Below are positions 1 through 6,910 of a stretch of DNA of 38,210 nt, piece by piece. This DNA comes from an uncultured Bacillota bacterium (GTDB lineage: Bacteria; Bacillota; Clostridia; Oscillospirales; Oscillospiraceae), in the NCBI GenBank assembly GCA_947383275.1, contig CANDCW010000020.1, forward strand, positions 1 through 38,210, written 5' to 3'. The position numbers and the translations under genes are program-made. How positions within the stretch are numbered: position 1 is the first letter of the stretch; the number at the start of each line of letters is the position of its first letter. A model generated the notes under the pieces. It was not told where the DNA came from. It was given only the letters and a program-made list of their open reading frames with translations, and did no database searches.

Positions 1-53
1 GACGGCGGCCTCTCACGCCGCAAACATGGGTTCGATTCCCGTACGGGTCACCA
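1..53 (+). tRNA. tRNA-Glu (CTC), 3' part
   Basis: The anticodon stem is gcggc/gccgc around the 7-base loop ctctcac, which gives anticodon CTC (Glu). It is followed by a T-arm with loop ttcgatt, a 7-base acceptor strand, discriminator A and an encoded CCA at 51-53. The 5' half lies outside the window. It probably shares a transcript with the 5S rRNA that follows. Confidence 0.9.
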
Positions 54-107
54 CTCGAAAGCAAGTGCAATTGAATATGGGTTTTAGTCGCTACGGCGAT
101 TAAAATA

Positions 108-222
<115 letters not shown>

Positions 223-228
223 ATAAAG

Positions 229-262
229 CAGGATAGTCAATCGACTGTCCTGTTTTATTTTA
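229..262 (+). terminator. Rho-independent terminator after 5S
   Basis: A 10-bp stem (229-238 with 243-252, one G-T pair) with a 4-base loop is followed by a T-rich tract. It ends the tRNA-5S transcript. Confidence 0.85.
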
Positions 263-288
263 TTTTTAAGTCGTTAGGAGTGTGGCTA

Positions 289-702
289 ATGGAATATTGT
301 AAAAACACATTATGTTACGATGATTACTATCGTTTACGCCAAAGTGTTGGCTGGATGAATTTTTCGGAGGAGCAGACACGGGAATTCCTCAAGCAAAATT
401 TATATACAGTGACTGCGGTTGATAAAAGTTACACAGTTGCTATGGGCAGATTGATTGGAGATGGGATGTACCATATGGTGGTTGATGTTGTAGTACAGCC
501 AGAGTATCAAAAAAGAGGTATCGGTACTCATATCGTGAACATGCTGATAGAATACGTTGAAGGCAGAGTGCCAATTGGCGGACGGGCCAGCATATTTTTA
601 GCGGCAGAGAAAGGGAAAGAGGGCTTTTATGAAAAAATAGGATTTAAATTAATTCCTCACGAATATTGCGGGTCAGGAATGAGAAAAGGAATTCAAAAAT
701 AG
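289..702 (+). CDS. GNAT family N-acetyltransferase (137 aa)
   Basis: Predicted acetyl-CoA-dependent N-acetyltransferase of the small GNAT fold; the substrate cannot be read from the sequence. The acetyl-CoA-binding motif A is visible as VVQPEYQKRGIGTHIV (Q/RxxGxG) at about residues 71-86, followed by a late FYEKIGF strand-helix typical of the C-terminal half of the fold. The start at 289 is chosen for the TAGGAG site at 274-279, 9 bases upstream. Longer reading-frame extensions run into the 5S gene and are not credible. It sits alone after the 5S terminator and converges on another GNAT gene. Base composition is AT-richer than its neighbours, so it may be a late arrival. Confidence 0.85.
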   Translation: MEYCKNTLCYDDYYRLRQSVGWMNFSEEQTREFLKQNLYTVTAVDKSYTVAMGRLIGDGMYHMVVDVVVQPEYQKRGIGTHIVNMLIEYVEGRVPIGGRASIFLAAEKGKEGFYEKIGFKLIPHEYCGSGMRKGIQK

Positions 703-715
703 CTGGAGTTGTGCT

Positions 716-1264
716 TTAAAGCTCTCTGCAATATCTTAAATCGACTAATAAAGTGTCTGGAGTCAGAGCCACCTCCAAGCTGTGCCCGTCCCAGGCAAAG
801 CCGTGCTTCTCATAAAATCGCCGGGCGCGGTCGTTTTCCTTGAGGACATATAAAAAGCAACCGGGATAACCCGCCGCCTCCAAACGGTGGAGGACCTCCT
901 CTATCACGGTAGAACCGTATCCCTTCCTCCAGTGGTCCGGGTGGGCGTAGAGGGAGACCAGCTCTCCCCAATCGGCCAGATCGGGGGAGCTGAACTTGCA
1001 GATGGTGTCCCCGGCGGTGTGGTCTACTCGGGCGGGGCCATAGGTGGCGCAGCAGAGGGGACGGTCCCTATCATATAAGAGCAAGCCACGGTAGATACCT
1101 TCCTCGTAGTTTTGACGGAAGACAGGGACCCAACGGTCGTCGGTAATTGACCCTGATAGAAAGCTGTCCGGGATATATCCCTGGTAAGCGGCCCGCCAGC
1201 CCAGGGCGTGGAGCAGAGACATGTCTCTAAAATGCGTCTCAGAATGGGAATCGGTCAAATGCAA
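716..1264 (-). CDS. GNAT family N-acetyltransferase (182 aa), TTG start
   Basis: A second, unrelated-looking GNAT acetyltransferase of unknown substrate. Motif A is seen as LVSLYAHPDHWRKGYGSTVI, followed by a C-terminal NDRARRFYEKHGF segment where the acceptor-side strand ends. The frame is open upstream, but the only good ribosome site (GAGGTGAT, 1269-1276) lies 5 bases before a TTG at 1262-1264. The GTG just upstream overlaps that site. The protein therefore probably starts MHLTDSH. It is divergent from the ComFB-like gene, with about 96 bases between the starts. Confidence 0.85.
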   Translation of the reverse strand: MHLTDSHSETHFRDMSLLHALGWRAAYQGYIPDSFLSGSITDDRWVPVFRQNYEEGIYRGLLLYDRDRPLCCATYGPARVDHTAGDTICKFSSPDLADWGELVSLYAHPDHWRKGYGSTVIEEVLHRLEAAGYPGCFLYVLKENDRARRFYEKHGFAWDGHSLEVALTPDTLLVDLRYCREL

Positions 1265-1291
1265 TTTTATCACCTCGCACAAAAATAGGGA

Positions 1292-1320
1292 TTGTAATTT
1301 GGATGGGAAAGAAATATAAT
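1292..1320 (+). promoter_or_regulatory. Sigma-A promoter for the ComFB-like gene
   Basis: TTGTAA and TATAAT are separated by exactly 17 bases, 41 bases before the ATG at 1361. Confidence 0.7.
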
Positions 1321-1360
1321 AAGAGGGAAGATTGGCCGCAATCAGAAGGAGGATACATAG

Positions 1361-1636
1361 ATGGCGATTGAATATAAAAACTTGATGGAGGAATTCGTCC
1401 TGCAAAATCTGGACACCGTGATGACTGCGGAGGGTGGCTGCACCTGTGACGCGTGCAAGTCGGATGTGGTGGCGTATACCTTAAACCACTTGGAGCCCCA
1501 CTACGTGGCAACCCGGCAGGGGCGGCTGATGGTCAAGCTACAGAGTTATGAGCTGCAGTCTCGGGCCGATGTGGTGGCGGCGATTAGCGAGGCGGCTGTA
1601 ATGGTCGCCAAAAATCCCAGGCATGGACGGGAATAA
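1361..1636 (+). CDS. ComFB-family protein (91 aa)
   Basis: A small protein of the late competence ComFB family. Family members are small dimers that bind zinc and, in cyanobacteria, are reported as cyclic-dinucleotide receptors; the role here is unproven. The signature is MEEFVLQNLDTVM, a cysteine cluster CTCDACKSDVVAYTLN (three cysteines in CxCxxC) and the helix SELQ/ADVVAAISEAA. The length matches the one-domain family. It has a strong AGAAGGAGG ribosome site (1344-1352), its own promoter and its own terminator, so it is monocistronic. No competence genes are in the window. Confidence 0.85.
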   Translation: MAIEYKNLMEEFVLQNLDTVMTAEGGCTCDACKSDVVAYTLNHLEPHYVATRQGRLMVKLQSYELQSRADVVAAISEAAVMVAKNPRHGRE

Positions 1637-1644
1637 TGGTCTCG

Positions 1645-1674
1645 CCCCGCTGAGAAGCGGGGTGATTTTTTATC
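1645..1674 (+). terminator. Terminator of the ComFB-like gene
   Basis: CCCCGC/GCGGGG (1645-1650 and 1657-1662) with a 6-base loop and a TTTTTT run. It overlaps the 3' end of the convergent aldehyde dehydrogenase gene. Confidence 0.85.
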
Positions 1675-3040
1675 TCAAAAACAGGCGCAGCAGTTTGGAT
1701 TTTGACGGCGTATAGGGGGCGTACCGGATGGGCAGATCCACCAAAGTGGATTTTTGTACAATGCTCTTCCGATGGGAGAAGGTATCAAAGCTCTGCCTGC
1801 CATGGTAGCTGCCCATGCCGCTGTTCCCCACGCCGCCAAATCCCATGTGGCTGGTGGCCAGGTGGATGATGGTGTCGTTGATGCACCCGCCGCCAAAGGA
1901 GGCCCGGCGGACAAACAGCTCCTGGACCTGTTTGTCCTGAGAGAACAGGTAGAGGGCCAGGGGATGGGGCCGGGTGTTGATAAAGTCCAGCGCCTCTTCC
2001 ACCCGGTCAAAGGTGAGGACGGGGAGGACCGGTCCAAAGATTTCCTCCTGCATGACGGCGTCCTCCGGGGAGACATTGTCTAGAATGGTGGGCTGGATTT
2101 TCAGCGTATCCGGGTCGCCCCTGCCGCCAAACACCACCTTGTTCAGATCGATGAGGCTCATCACCCGATCGTAGTGCTTTTGGTTGACCATGCGGACATA
2201 GCCGTCGTTGTCCAGGGCATTGGTGCCGTACATGACGGTGATCCACCGCTTGACGTAGGCCAGGAAGCGGTCTTTGACGCGGCGGTGGATGAGCAGATAG
2301 TCCGGGGCTACGCAGGTTTGTCCGCAGTTGATCAGCTTGCCGAAGACAATCCGTTTTGCGGCCAAATTCAGTTTGGCGGTAGTGTCCACGATGCAGGGGC
2401 TCTTGCCCCCCAGCTCCAGGGTGACAGGGGTGAGGTGGGCCGCAGCCTTGGCCATGACCTCCTTTCCCACCGCTGTGCTGCCGGTAAAGAAAATATAGTC
2501 GAATTTCTGGTCCAGGAGGGCTTGATTTTCGGCTCTGCCGCCCTCTACTACGGTGACAAATTCTGCCGGGAAGCACTCCGCCAAAAGGCTGCGGAGGACT
2601 GCCGAGACTGCGGGGGAGTAGGCGGAGGGTTTAACAACGCAGCAGTTCCCGGCGGCGATGGCCCCGATCAGCGGTTCCATGGCCAGCAGGAAGGGGTAGT
2701 TCCAGGGGGACATGATGAGCACCACCCCGTAAGGATCCGCCGCAGTGAAGCTCTTGGCGGGAAACTGGGCCAGCGGAGTGGGGCGGAGCTTGTCCTTGGC
2801 CCAGTGGTCCAGGTGCCGGAGCACATACCCCAGCTCGGACAGCGTCATGCCCACCTCGCACATATAACTCTCTGTGGGAGATTTGTTCAGGTCGGACAGC
2901 AGGGCGGCGCTAACGTCCGCCTCGCGGGCCCTGACGGCCTCTCCGAGACGCTTTAAGGCCGCTCTGCGGGCGGGAAGGGGCAAGGTTGCCCCAGTTTGGA
3001 AAAAGGTCCTCTGTGCGTTTACAAGGGCTTGGATATCCAT
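1670..3040 (-). CDS. NAD(P)-dependent aldehyde dehydrogenase, ALDH3-like (456 aa)
   Basis: Oxidises an aldehyde to the carboxylic acid with NAD(P)+; the substrate is not predictable. Visible motifs are SPWNYPF (residues 111-117), the cofactor-binding FTGSTAVGK (about 185-193), LELGGKSP with general-base Glu209, and NCGQTC with nucleophilic Cys243. The C-terminal HGRQSFDTFSHRKS stretch is typical of the short ALDH3 class, and the length is normal for it. The start is the ATG at 3038-3040 behind GGGAGGTG; a 23-residue upstream extension is possible but runs through a hairpin and lacks a better ribosome site. Monocistronic with a promoter at 3081-3109. Confidence 0.93.
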   Translation of the reverse strand: MDIQALVNAQRTFFQTGATLPLPARRAALKRLGEAVRAREADVSAALLSDLNKSPTESYMCEVGMTLSELGYVLRHLDHWAKDKLRPTPLAQFPAKSFTAADPYGVVLIMSPWNYPFLLAMEPLIGAIAAGNCCVVKPSAYSPAVSAVLRSLLAECFPAEFVTVVEGGRAENQALLDQKFDYIFFTGSTAVGKEVMAKAAAHLTPVTLELGGKSPCIVDTTAKLNLAAKRIVFGKLINCGQTCVAPDYLLIHRRVKDRFLAYVKRWITVMYGTNALDNDGYVRMVNQKHYDRVMSLIDLNKVVFGGRGDPDTLKIQPTILDNVSPEDAVMQEEIFGPVLPVLTFDRVEEALDFINTRPHPLALYLFSQDKQVQELFVRRASFGGGCINDTIIHLATSHMGFGGVGNSGMGSYHGRQSFDTFSHRKSIVQKSTLVDLPIRYAPYTPSKSKLLRLFLR

Positions 3041-3080
3041 AGCAGCACCTCCCAAAGGCCCCTTAGGGGGGCTTTTTTTC

Positions 3081-3109
3081 AGGATACCATAAAGTTGTCC
3101 CGCCGTCAA
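3081..3109 (-). promoter_or_regulatory. Promoter for aldehyde dehydrogenase
   Basis: On the minus strand TTGACG and TATCCT lie 17 bases apart. A GCCCC/GGGGC hairpin with a T-run on the plus strand (about 3057-3078) sits just after it and would form the 5' end of the leader or block antisense transcription. Confidence 0.6.
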
Positions 3110-3118
3110 AAGTTTCCC

Positions 3119-3147
3119 TTGACAAGTTCTGCAGGGGTTGGTATTAT
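3119..3147 (+). promoter_or_regulatory. Strong promoter for the HAAS/PadR operon, with a palindrome
   Basis: A perfect TTGACA and TATTAT are separated by 17 bases. A 10-bp perfect palindrome, ACAGTACTGT, lies at 3155-3164 around the expected transcription start. It is a plausible operator for the PadR-type repressor encoded in the operon (inference). Confidence 0.8.
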
Positions 3148-3194
3148 ATTTTTAACAGTACTGTATTTTTATCAATAGAAGGGCGGAGGAACAT

Positions 3195-4028
3195 ATGATG
3201 AAGCGAGAAGAGCCCCTGACCAGGGAGCAGTACCTGAAAAAATTCAGCCGGGCGGTCCGGTGGCGTCTGCCGCCCCAGGAGTCGGAGGACGCCATTTCGG
3301 ATTACCGGGAGCTGATCTTCCAAGAGGAGCGGGACGAGTCCAGGCTGGTGGAGGAGCTGGGGGAACCGGTCCAGGCGGCCCATCTGCTCACCGATGTAAA
3401 AACCTACCGCCGGTGGCTGAAGGTCTTTGCTGTGCTGGCCGTTGGACTGTTCCTGCTGGCCAAGTGGGCCTGGACGGGAATGGCAGCCACCACTGGGTTT
3501 TTCTCATACTCCAACGTGTGGTATCCCGTGTGGGTGATGGTGGTGGGAATGCTCCTGTCGCTGTACTGGTTCCGGCGGCACGGGCAGAAAAACGGCCCCC
3601 TGTCCAAACGGTTGGCAGCGGCCCTGATGGCGGTACTGGTTTTGGGGGCGGCGGTTATAATACTGACCTGGTATATCTTTGATCCCGTGACTCTGGAGGG
3701 ATTGGCCAGGGAAGTGGGGGAAGGCACGGTAGAATACATCCGGCCATGGTGGGCTATCCTTGAGCGGGAACTGCTGATAGAGGGCGGCGTGGCCTGCGCG
3801 GTAACCGCTTTGGCTGGGCTGGTACTGGCCAAGTGCTACGACCGCCGGTGGCTGGCCCTATATCTCCTGTGCCTTACGCTGGCGGCGATGTTTGGTTTCT
3901 TGGAGTTTCATATGCTCAGTATGGATATCTCCGCCAGAGGTTCCGCTGAAATACAAGCCTACCTGTTTACACGACTTATCCCCATTGGAGTGGCGGGCCT
4001 GATCGGAACGGGGGTGGCCCTGTGCTGA
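3195..4028 (+). CDS. HAAS/DUF1700-type membrane protein (277 aa)
   Basis: A membrane protein with an N-terminal HAAS signalling domain (about residues 5-68; pattern REQYLKKFSRAVR, then EDAISDYRELI and VEELGEPVQAAHLL). Such domains are found with PadR repressors and are thought to transmit a membrane or envelope signal to them. About six hydrophobic segments follow (near residues 75-95, 108-127, 140-162, 197-215, 220-240 and 255-276). ATGs at 3195 and 3198 are both possible; the second has better spacing to GGAGGA. The final bases overlap the PadR gene by 7 nt, so translation is coupled. Usually PadR comes first; here the order is reversed. Confidence 0.8.
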   Translation: MMKREEPLTREQYLKKFSRAVRWRLPPQESEDAISDYRELIFQEERDESRLVEELGEPVQAAHLLTDVKTYRRWLKVFAVLAVGLFLLAKWAWTGMAATTGFFSYSNVWYPVWVMVVGMLLSLYWFRRHGQKNGPLSKRLAAALMAVLVLGAAVIILTWYIFDPVTLEGLAREVGEGTVEYIRPWWAILERELLIEGGVACAVTALAGLVLAKCYDRRWLALYLLCLTLAAMFGFLEFHMLSMDISARGSAEIQAYLFTRLIPIGVAGLIGTGVALC

Positions 4029-4324
4029 AGAAGGATCTGCTGGAGCTGTGCCTGCTCCAGCTGCTGGCCGGGGGGGACAAATACGGCTACGAGGTGCTCA
4101 CCCCGCTCCGCGCAGCCTTCCCGGATACCCAGGAGAGCGCCATCTACGCCCTGCTCCGGGGACTGGGAAAGGAGGGCCTTACCTCCTGGTACATGGCCCC
4201 CGGGGGCGGTGGGCCGGACCGGAAGTACTACCAGCTCACCCACGCCGGGCGGGCGCGGCTGGAGGAGCTGCGGGGTGACTGGCGCAACATGCGGGACGCC
4301 ATCGTGTCCTTCGGGGTGGAGTAA
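4022..4324 (+). CDS. PadR family transcriptional regulator (100 aa), GTG start
   Basis: A winged-helix DNA-binding repressor of the short PadR subfamily. The core shows LLELCLLQLLAGGDKYGYEV, followed by the recognition helix region ESAIYALLRGLGKEGLTSWYM and the wing GGGPDRKYYQLTHAGRARL. It starts at GTG 4022, inside the 3' end of the HAAS gene and behind GGGGGTGG. It probably represses its own operon through the palindrome at 3155-3164. The ligand or signal is unknown and may arrive through the HAAS protein. Confidence 0.92.
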   Translation: MLKKDLLELCLLQLLAGGDKYGYEVLTPLRAAFPDTQESAIYALLRGLGKEGLTSWYMAPGGGGPDRKYYQLTHAGRARLEELRGDWRNMRDAIVSFGVE

Positions 4325-4356
4325 GCCGCTTTCGCGCATTAACCGGCAAAATTATA

Positions 4357-4385
4357 TTTACAACCGGAAAAAATCGTGGTATCAT
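4357..4385 (+). promoter_or_regulatory. Promoter for the CofE-like gene
   Basis: TTTACA and TATCAT are separated by 17 bases, in the gap between the PadR gene and the ATG at 4442. Confidence 0.65.
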
Positions 4386-4441
4386 ATAAAATTGCGGGAA
4401 GATTTTCCGCAAAAAGATATGAGAACGAGGAGTGTTCCTTT

Positions 4442-5635
4442 ATGAGCCGTATGGTCGGTACAGTATCCCGGGGCATCCGCACCCCCATCATCCGCAGCGG
4501 GGACGATCTGGTGGAGATCGTAACCGGCTCCCTACTGGAGGCCGCAAAGGAGGACGGGTTTGTCATCCGCGACCGGGACATCGTGGCTATGACCGAGGCC
4601 ATCGTGGCCCGGGCCCAGGGCAACTACGCCACCGTAGACGACATTGCCGCCGACGTCCGCGCCAAGCTGGGCGGCGGGACCGTAGGCGTTATTTTCCCCA
4701 TCCTCAGCCGCAACCGCTTTGCCATCTGCCTGCGGGGCATCGCCAAGGGGGCGAAAAAGGTGGTTGTCATGCTTAGCTACCCCTCCGACGAGGTGGGCAA
4801 CCACCTGGTCAGCCTGGATGCTGTGGACGAGAAGGGGGTGGATCCCTACCGGGACGTCCTCTCCCTGGAGAAGTACCGGGAGCTGTTCGGCCATGTGAAG
4901 CACCCCTTTACCGGTATGGATTATGTGGCCTATTACAAGGAACTCATTGAGGGCTGCGGAGCTGAGGCGGAGATTATATTTGCCAACGATCCCCGGGCCG
5001 TCCTGCCCTACACGAAGAACGTGCTGTGCTGCGACATTCACACCCGCCAGCGCACTAAGCGGCTGCTGAAGGCCGCGGGGGCGGAACGGGTTTTCGGACT
5101 GGATGAGATTTTGAACGCCCCCGTGAACGGCAGCGGCTGCAATGAGCAATACGGCCTGCTAGGCTCCAACAAGTCTACCGAGGATCAGGTCAAGCTGTTT
5201 CCCCGGGACTGCCAGGGGCTGGTGGAGGCCATCCAGAAGAAGCTGCTGGAAGAGACAGGCAAGCATGTGGAGGTTATGGTCTACGGCGATGGCGCCTTTA
5301 AAGACCCGGTGGGCAAGATTTGGGAGCTGGCCGACCCGGTGGTTTCCCCCGCCTACACCGCCGGCCTGGAGGGCACCCCCAATGAGCTGAAGCTGAAGTA
5401 TTTGGCTGATAACGACTTTGCCCATCTCTCCGGCGAGGCGCTGAAGGAGGCCATCAAGGACTGCATCCACAAGAAGGATGGAGACCTGGTGGGACAGATG
5501 GTGTCGGAGGGCACTACCCCCCGGCGACTCACCGACCTGATTGGCTCCCTGTGCGACCTGACCTCCGGCTCCGGCGACAAGGGTACCCCGGTGGTTTTCA
5601 TCCAGGGATATTTTGACAACTACACCACAGAGTAA
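4442..5635 (+). CDS. Coenzyme F420-0:L-glutamate ligase-like protein (397 aa)
   Basis: A member of the CofE-like family (F420 ligase fold). In archaea and actinobacteria CofE adds glutamate to F420-0 with GTP, but many Clostridia carry long CofE-like proteins without an evident F420 pathway, so the substrate is open. Evidence is the N-terminal VSRGIRTPIIRSGDDLVEIV, the DRDIVAMTEAIVARAQGNY segment (about residues 40-60) and a central GDGAFKDPVGKIWELADP block. The ATG at 4442 has AGGAG (4428-4432) 9 bases upstream. It has its own promoter and terminator. Confidence 0.82.
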   Translation: MSRMVGTVSRGIRTPIIRSGDDLVEIVTGSLLEAAKEDGFVIRDRDIVAMTEAIVARAQGNYATVDDIAADVRAKLGGGTVGVIFPILSRNRFAICLRGIAKGAKKVVVMLSYPSDEVGNHLVSLDAVDEKGVDPYRDVLSLEKYRELFGHVKHPFTGMDYVAYYKELIEGCGAEAEIIFANDPRAVLPYTKNVLCCDIHTRQRTKRLLKAAGAERVFGLDEILNAPVNGSGCNEQYGLLGSNKSTEDQVKLFPRDCQGLVEAIQKKLLEETGKHVEVMVYGDGAFKDPVGKIWELADPVVSPAYTAGLEGTPNELKLKYLADNDFAHLSGEALKEAIKDCIHKKDGDLVGQMVSEGTTPRRLTDLIGSLCDLTSGSGDKGTPVVFIQGYFDNYTTE

Positions 5636-5666
5636 AAAAATTGCCGCTGTTGGGCGGCAATTTTTT
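5634..5666 (+). terminator. Terminator of the CofE-like gene
   Basis: TTGCCGC/GCGGCAA (5641-5647 and 5654-5660), with an A-run before it and a T-run after it, so it could act in both directions. It starts at the stop codon. Confidence 0.9.
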
Positions 5667-5700
5667 ATATTGACATCAGGGGACGATCAGCTAAGAAGCG

Positions 5701-5729
5701 GTGAAAAGCAGAACAAAGTGTGGTATAAT
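5701..5729 (+). promoter_or_regulatory. Probable promoter for the FrhB-like gene
   Basis: A perfect TATAAT at 5724-5729 with a weak GTGAAA 17 bases upstream. Confidence 0.5.
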
Positions 5730-5795
5730 GAGTCAAATGAGGTACGGAATATTGAGATAGGAACGGCAGCCTTGCCGGCGGGAGGAGATGGGGCA

Positions 5796-6872
5796 ATGGA
5801 CCAACGGGAATGCTGCGGCTGCGGGATCTGTGCGGCGGCGTGCCCCCACGGGGCGGTCCGAATGGCGGTGGATTGGGAGGGGTTCGCGTACCCACGTGTT
5901 GATCCACATGCGTGCACCGGCTGCGGACGGTGCCGGGAGGTATGCCCGGTAGGGCGTTCAAACGGCGCGATAGAGCGTCCCCCGCGCTGCTTTGGGGCGC
6001 AGGCGAAGTCAGAGCGGGACCGGACGGGGAGCTCGTCAGGGGGCGTGTTTCCGGTGCTGGCACGGGAGATACTGGATGAGGGCGGCGTAGTGTTTGGCGC
6101 GGCAATGGGGCCGGACGGCACTGTGCGCCATCAGGAGGCGCGGACACCTGAGGAGCTGGAACTGCTGCGAAAGACAAAATATGTCCAGAGTGAGTTGTCC
6201 GGCTGCTGCCGGCAGGTTTTGGAGCGGCTGAGAGAAGGCAGGACGGTCCTGTTTACCGGTACGCCTTGTCAATGCCAGGCCGTAAAGAAATACGCCGGAG
6301 GGGCGGAAAATCTGCTGCTTGCCGACCTTGTATGCTACGGCGTGCCCTCGCCGGGGATATGGAGGAAATACATAAAAGAACTGGAAAAACAGTATCATGG
6401 GAACTTTGAGGGGTTTGCCTTCCGGGATAAGCGTGCGGGGGACAACGGCCATACCGCCGCGGTTTGCATCAGCGGGATGGAATACGCGTGGCCATTGGAG
6501 CAGGATCAGTTCTGTGAGGCGTATTTCCGCAACTATATTCTGCGCCCGTCCTGCTTTTCCTGCCAGTTTTGCTCGGTGGAGCGGGAGAGCGACCTGACCA
6601 TAGGGGATTTTTGGGGAATTGAGCGGGTGCGCCCGGAGTGGGACGACGGTATGGGGACATCCCTTGTGGTCGTCCACAGCGAAAAAGGCGCGGAGCTCTG
6701 GGCGTCTGTAAAGGAGCGCGTTCGGTATTTTGAATGCCGGGAGGAGGACTTAATGCAGCCGCGCCTGCAATCGCCCACGCCCCATCCCGGCCGCAGGCGG
6801 GCGCTGTTTTTGGGACTGTGCCGCATTTTGCCGTTGAATACGGCAATGCGCATCCTGCGTAAGCTGGATTAA
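5796..6872 (+). CDS. Coenzyme F420 hydrogenase/dehydrogenase beta-subunit (FrhB-like) iron-sulfur protein (358 aa)
   Basis: A flavin/iron-sulfur oxidoreductase of the FrhB family. Two 4Fe-4S motifs open the protein (CCGCGICAAACPHG at about residues 6-19 and CTGCGRCREVCPVG at about 41-54). The FrhB N-terminal domain follows (KTKYVQSELSG), then FTGTPCQCQA and the C-terminal domain with CFSCQFCSVERESDLTIGDFWG. In Firmicutes such proteins often sit in surface-polysaccharide loci rather than in F420 metabolism, and the next gene is a flippase, which fits. The ATG at 5796 is in frame with GGAGGAG 8 bases upstream; a nearer ATG at 5788 is out of frame. It converges with the flippase gene. Confidence 0.88.
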   Translation: MDQRECCGCGICAAACPHGAVRMAVDWEGFAYPRVDPHACTGCGRCREVCPVGRSNGAIERPPRCFGAQAKSERDRTGSSSGGVFPVLAREILDEGGVVFGAAMGPDGTVRHQEARTPEELELLRKTKYVQSELSGCCRQVLERLREGRTVLFTGTPCQCQAVKKYAGGAENLLLADLVCYGVPSPGIWRKYIKELEKQYHGNFEGFAFRDKRAGDNGHTAAVCISGMEYAWPLEQDQFCEAYFRNYILRPSCFSCQFCSVERESDLTIGDFWGIERVRPEWDDGMGTSLVVVHSEKGAELWASVKERVRYFECREEDLMQPRLQSPTPHPGRRRALFLGLCRILPLNTAMRILRKLD

Positions 6873-6910
6873 TAAAAAGAGCCCATTGTGGGGCACATAA
6901 TTGGCGGCCT

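Noticed and set aside
2174..2956. Long plus-strand frame opposite the aldehyde dehydrogenase
   Set aside because: It is a mirror of the real gene in GC-rich sequence, has no ribosome site and shows no recognisable motif.
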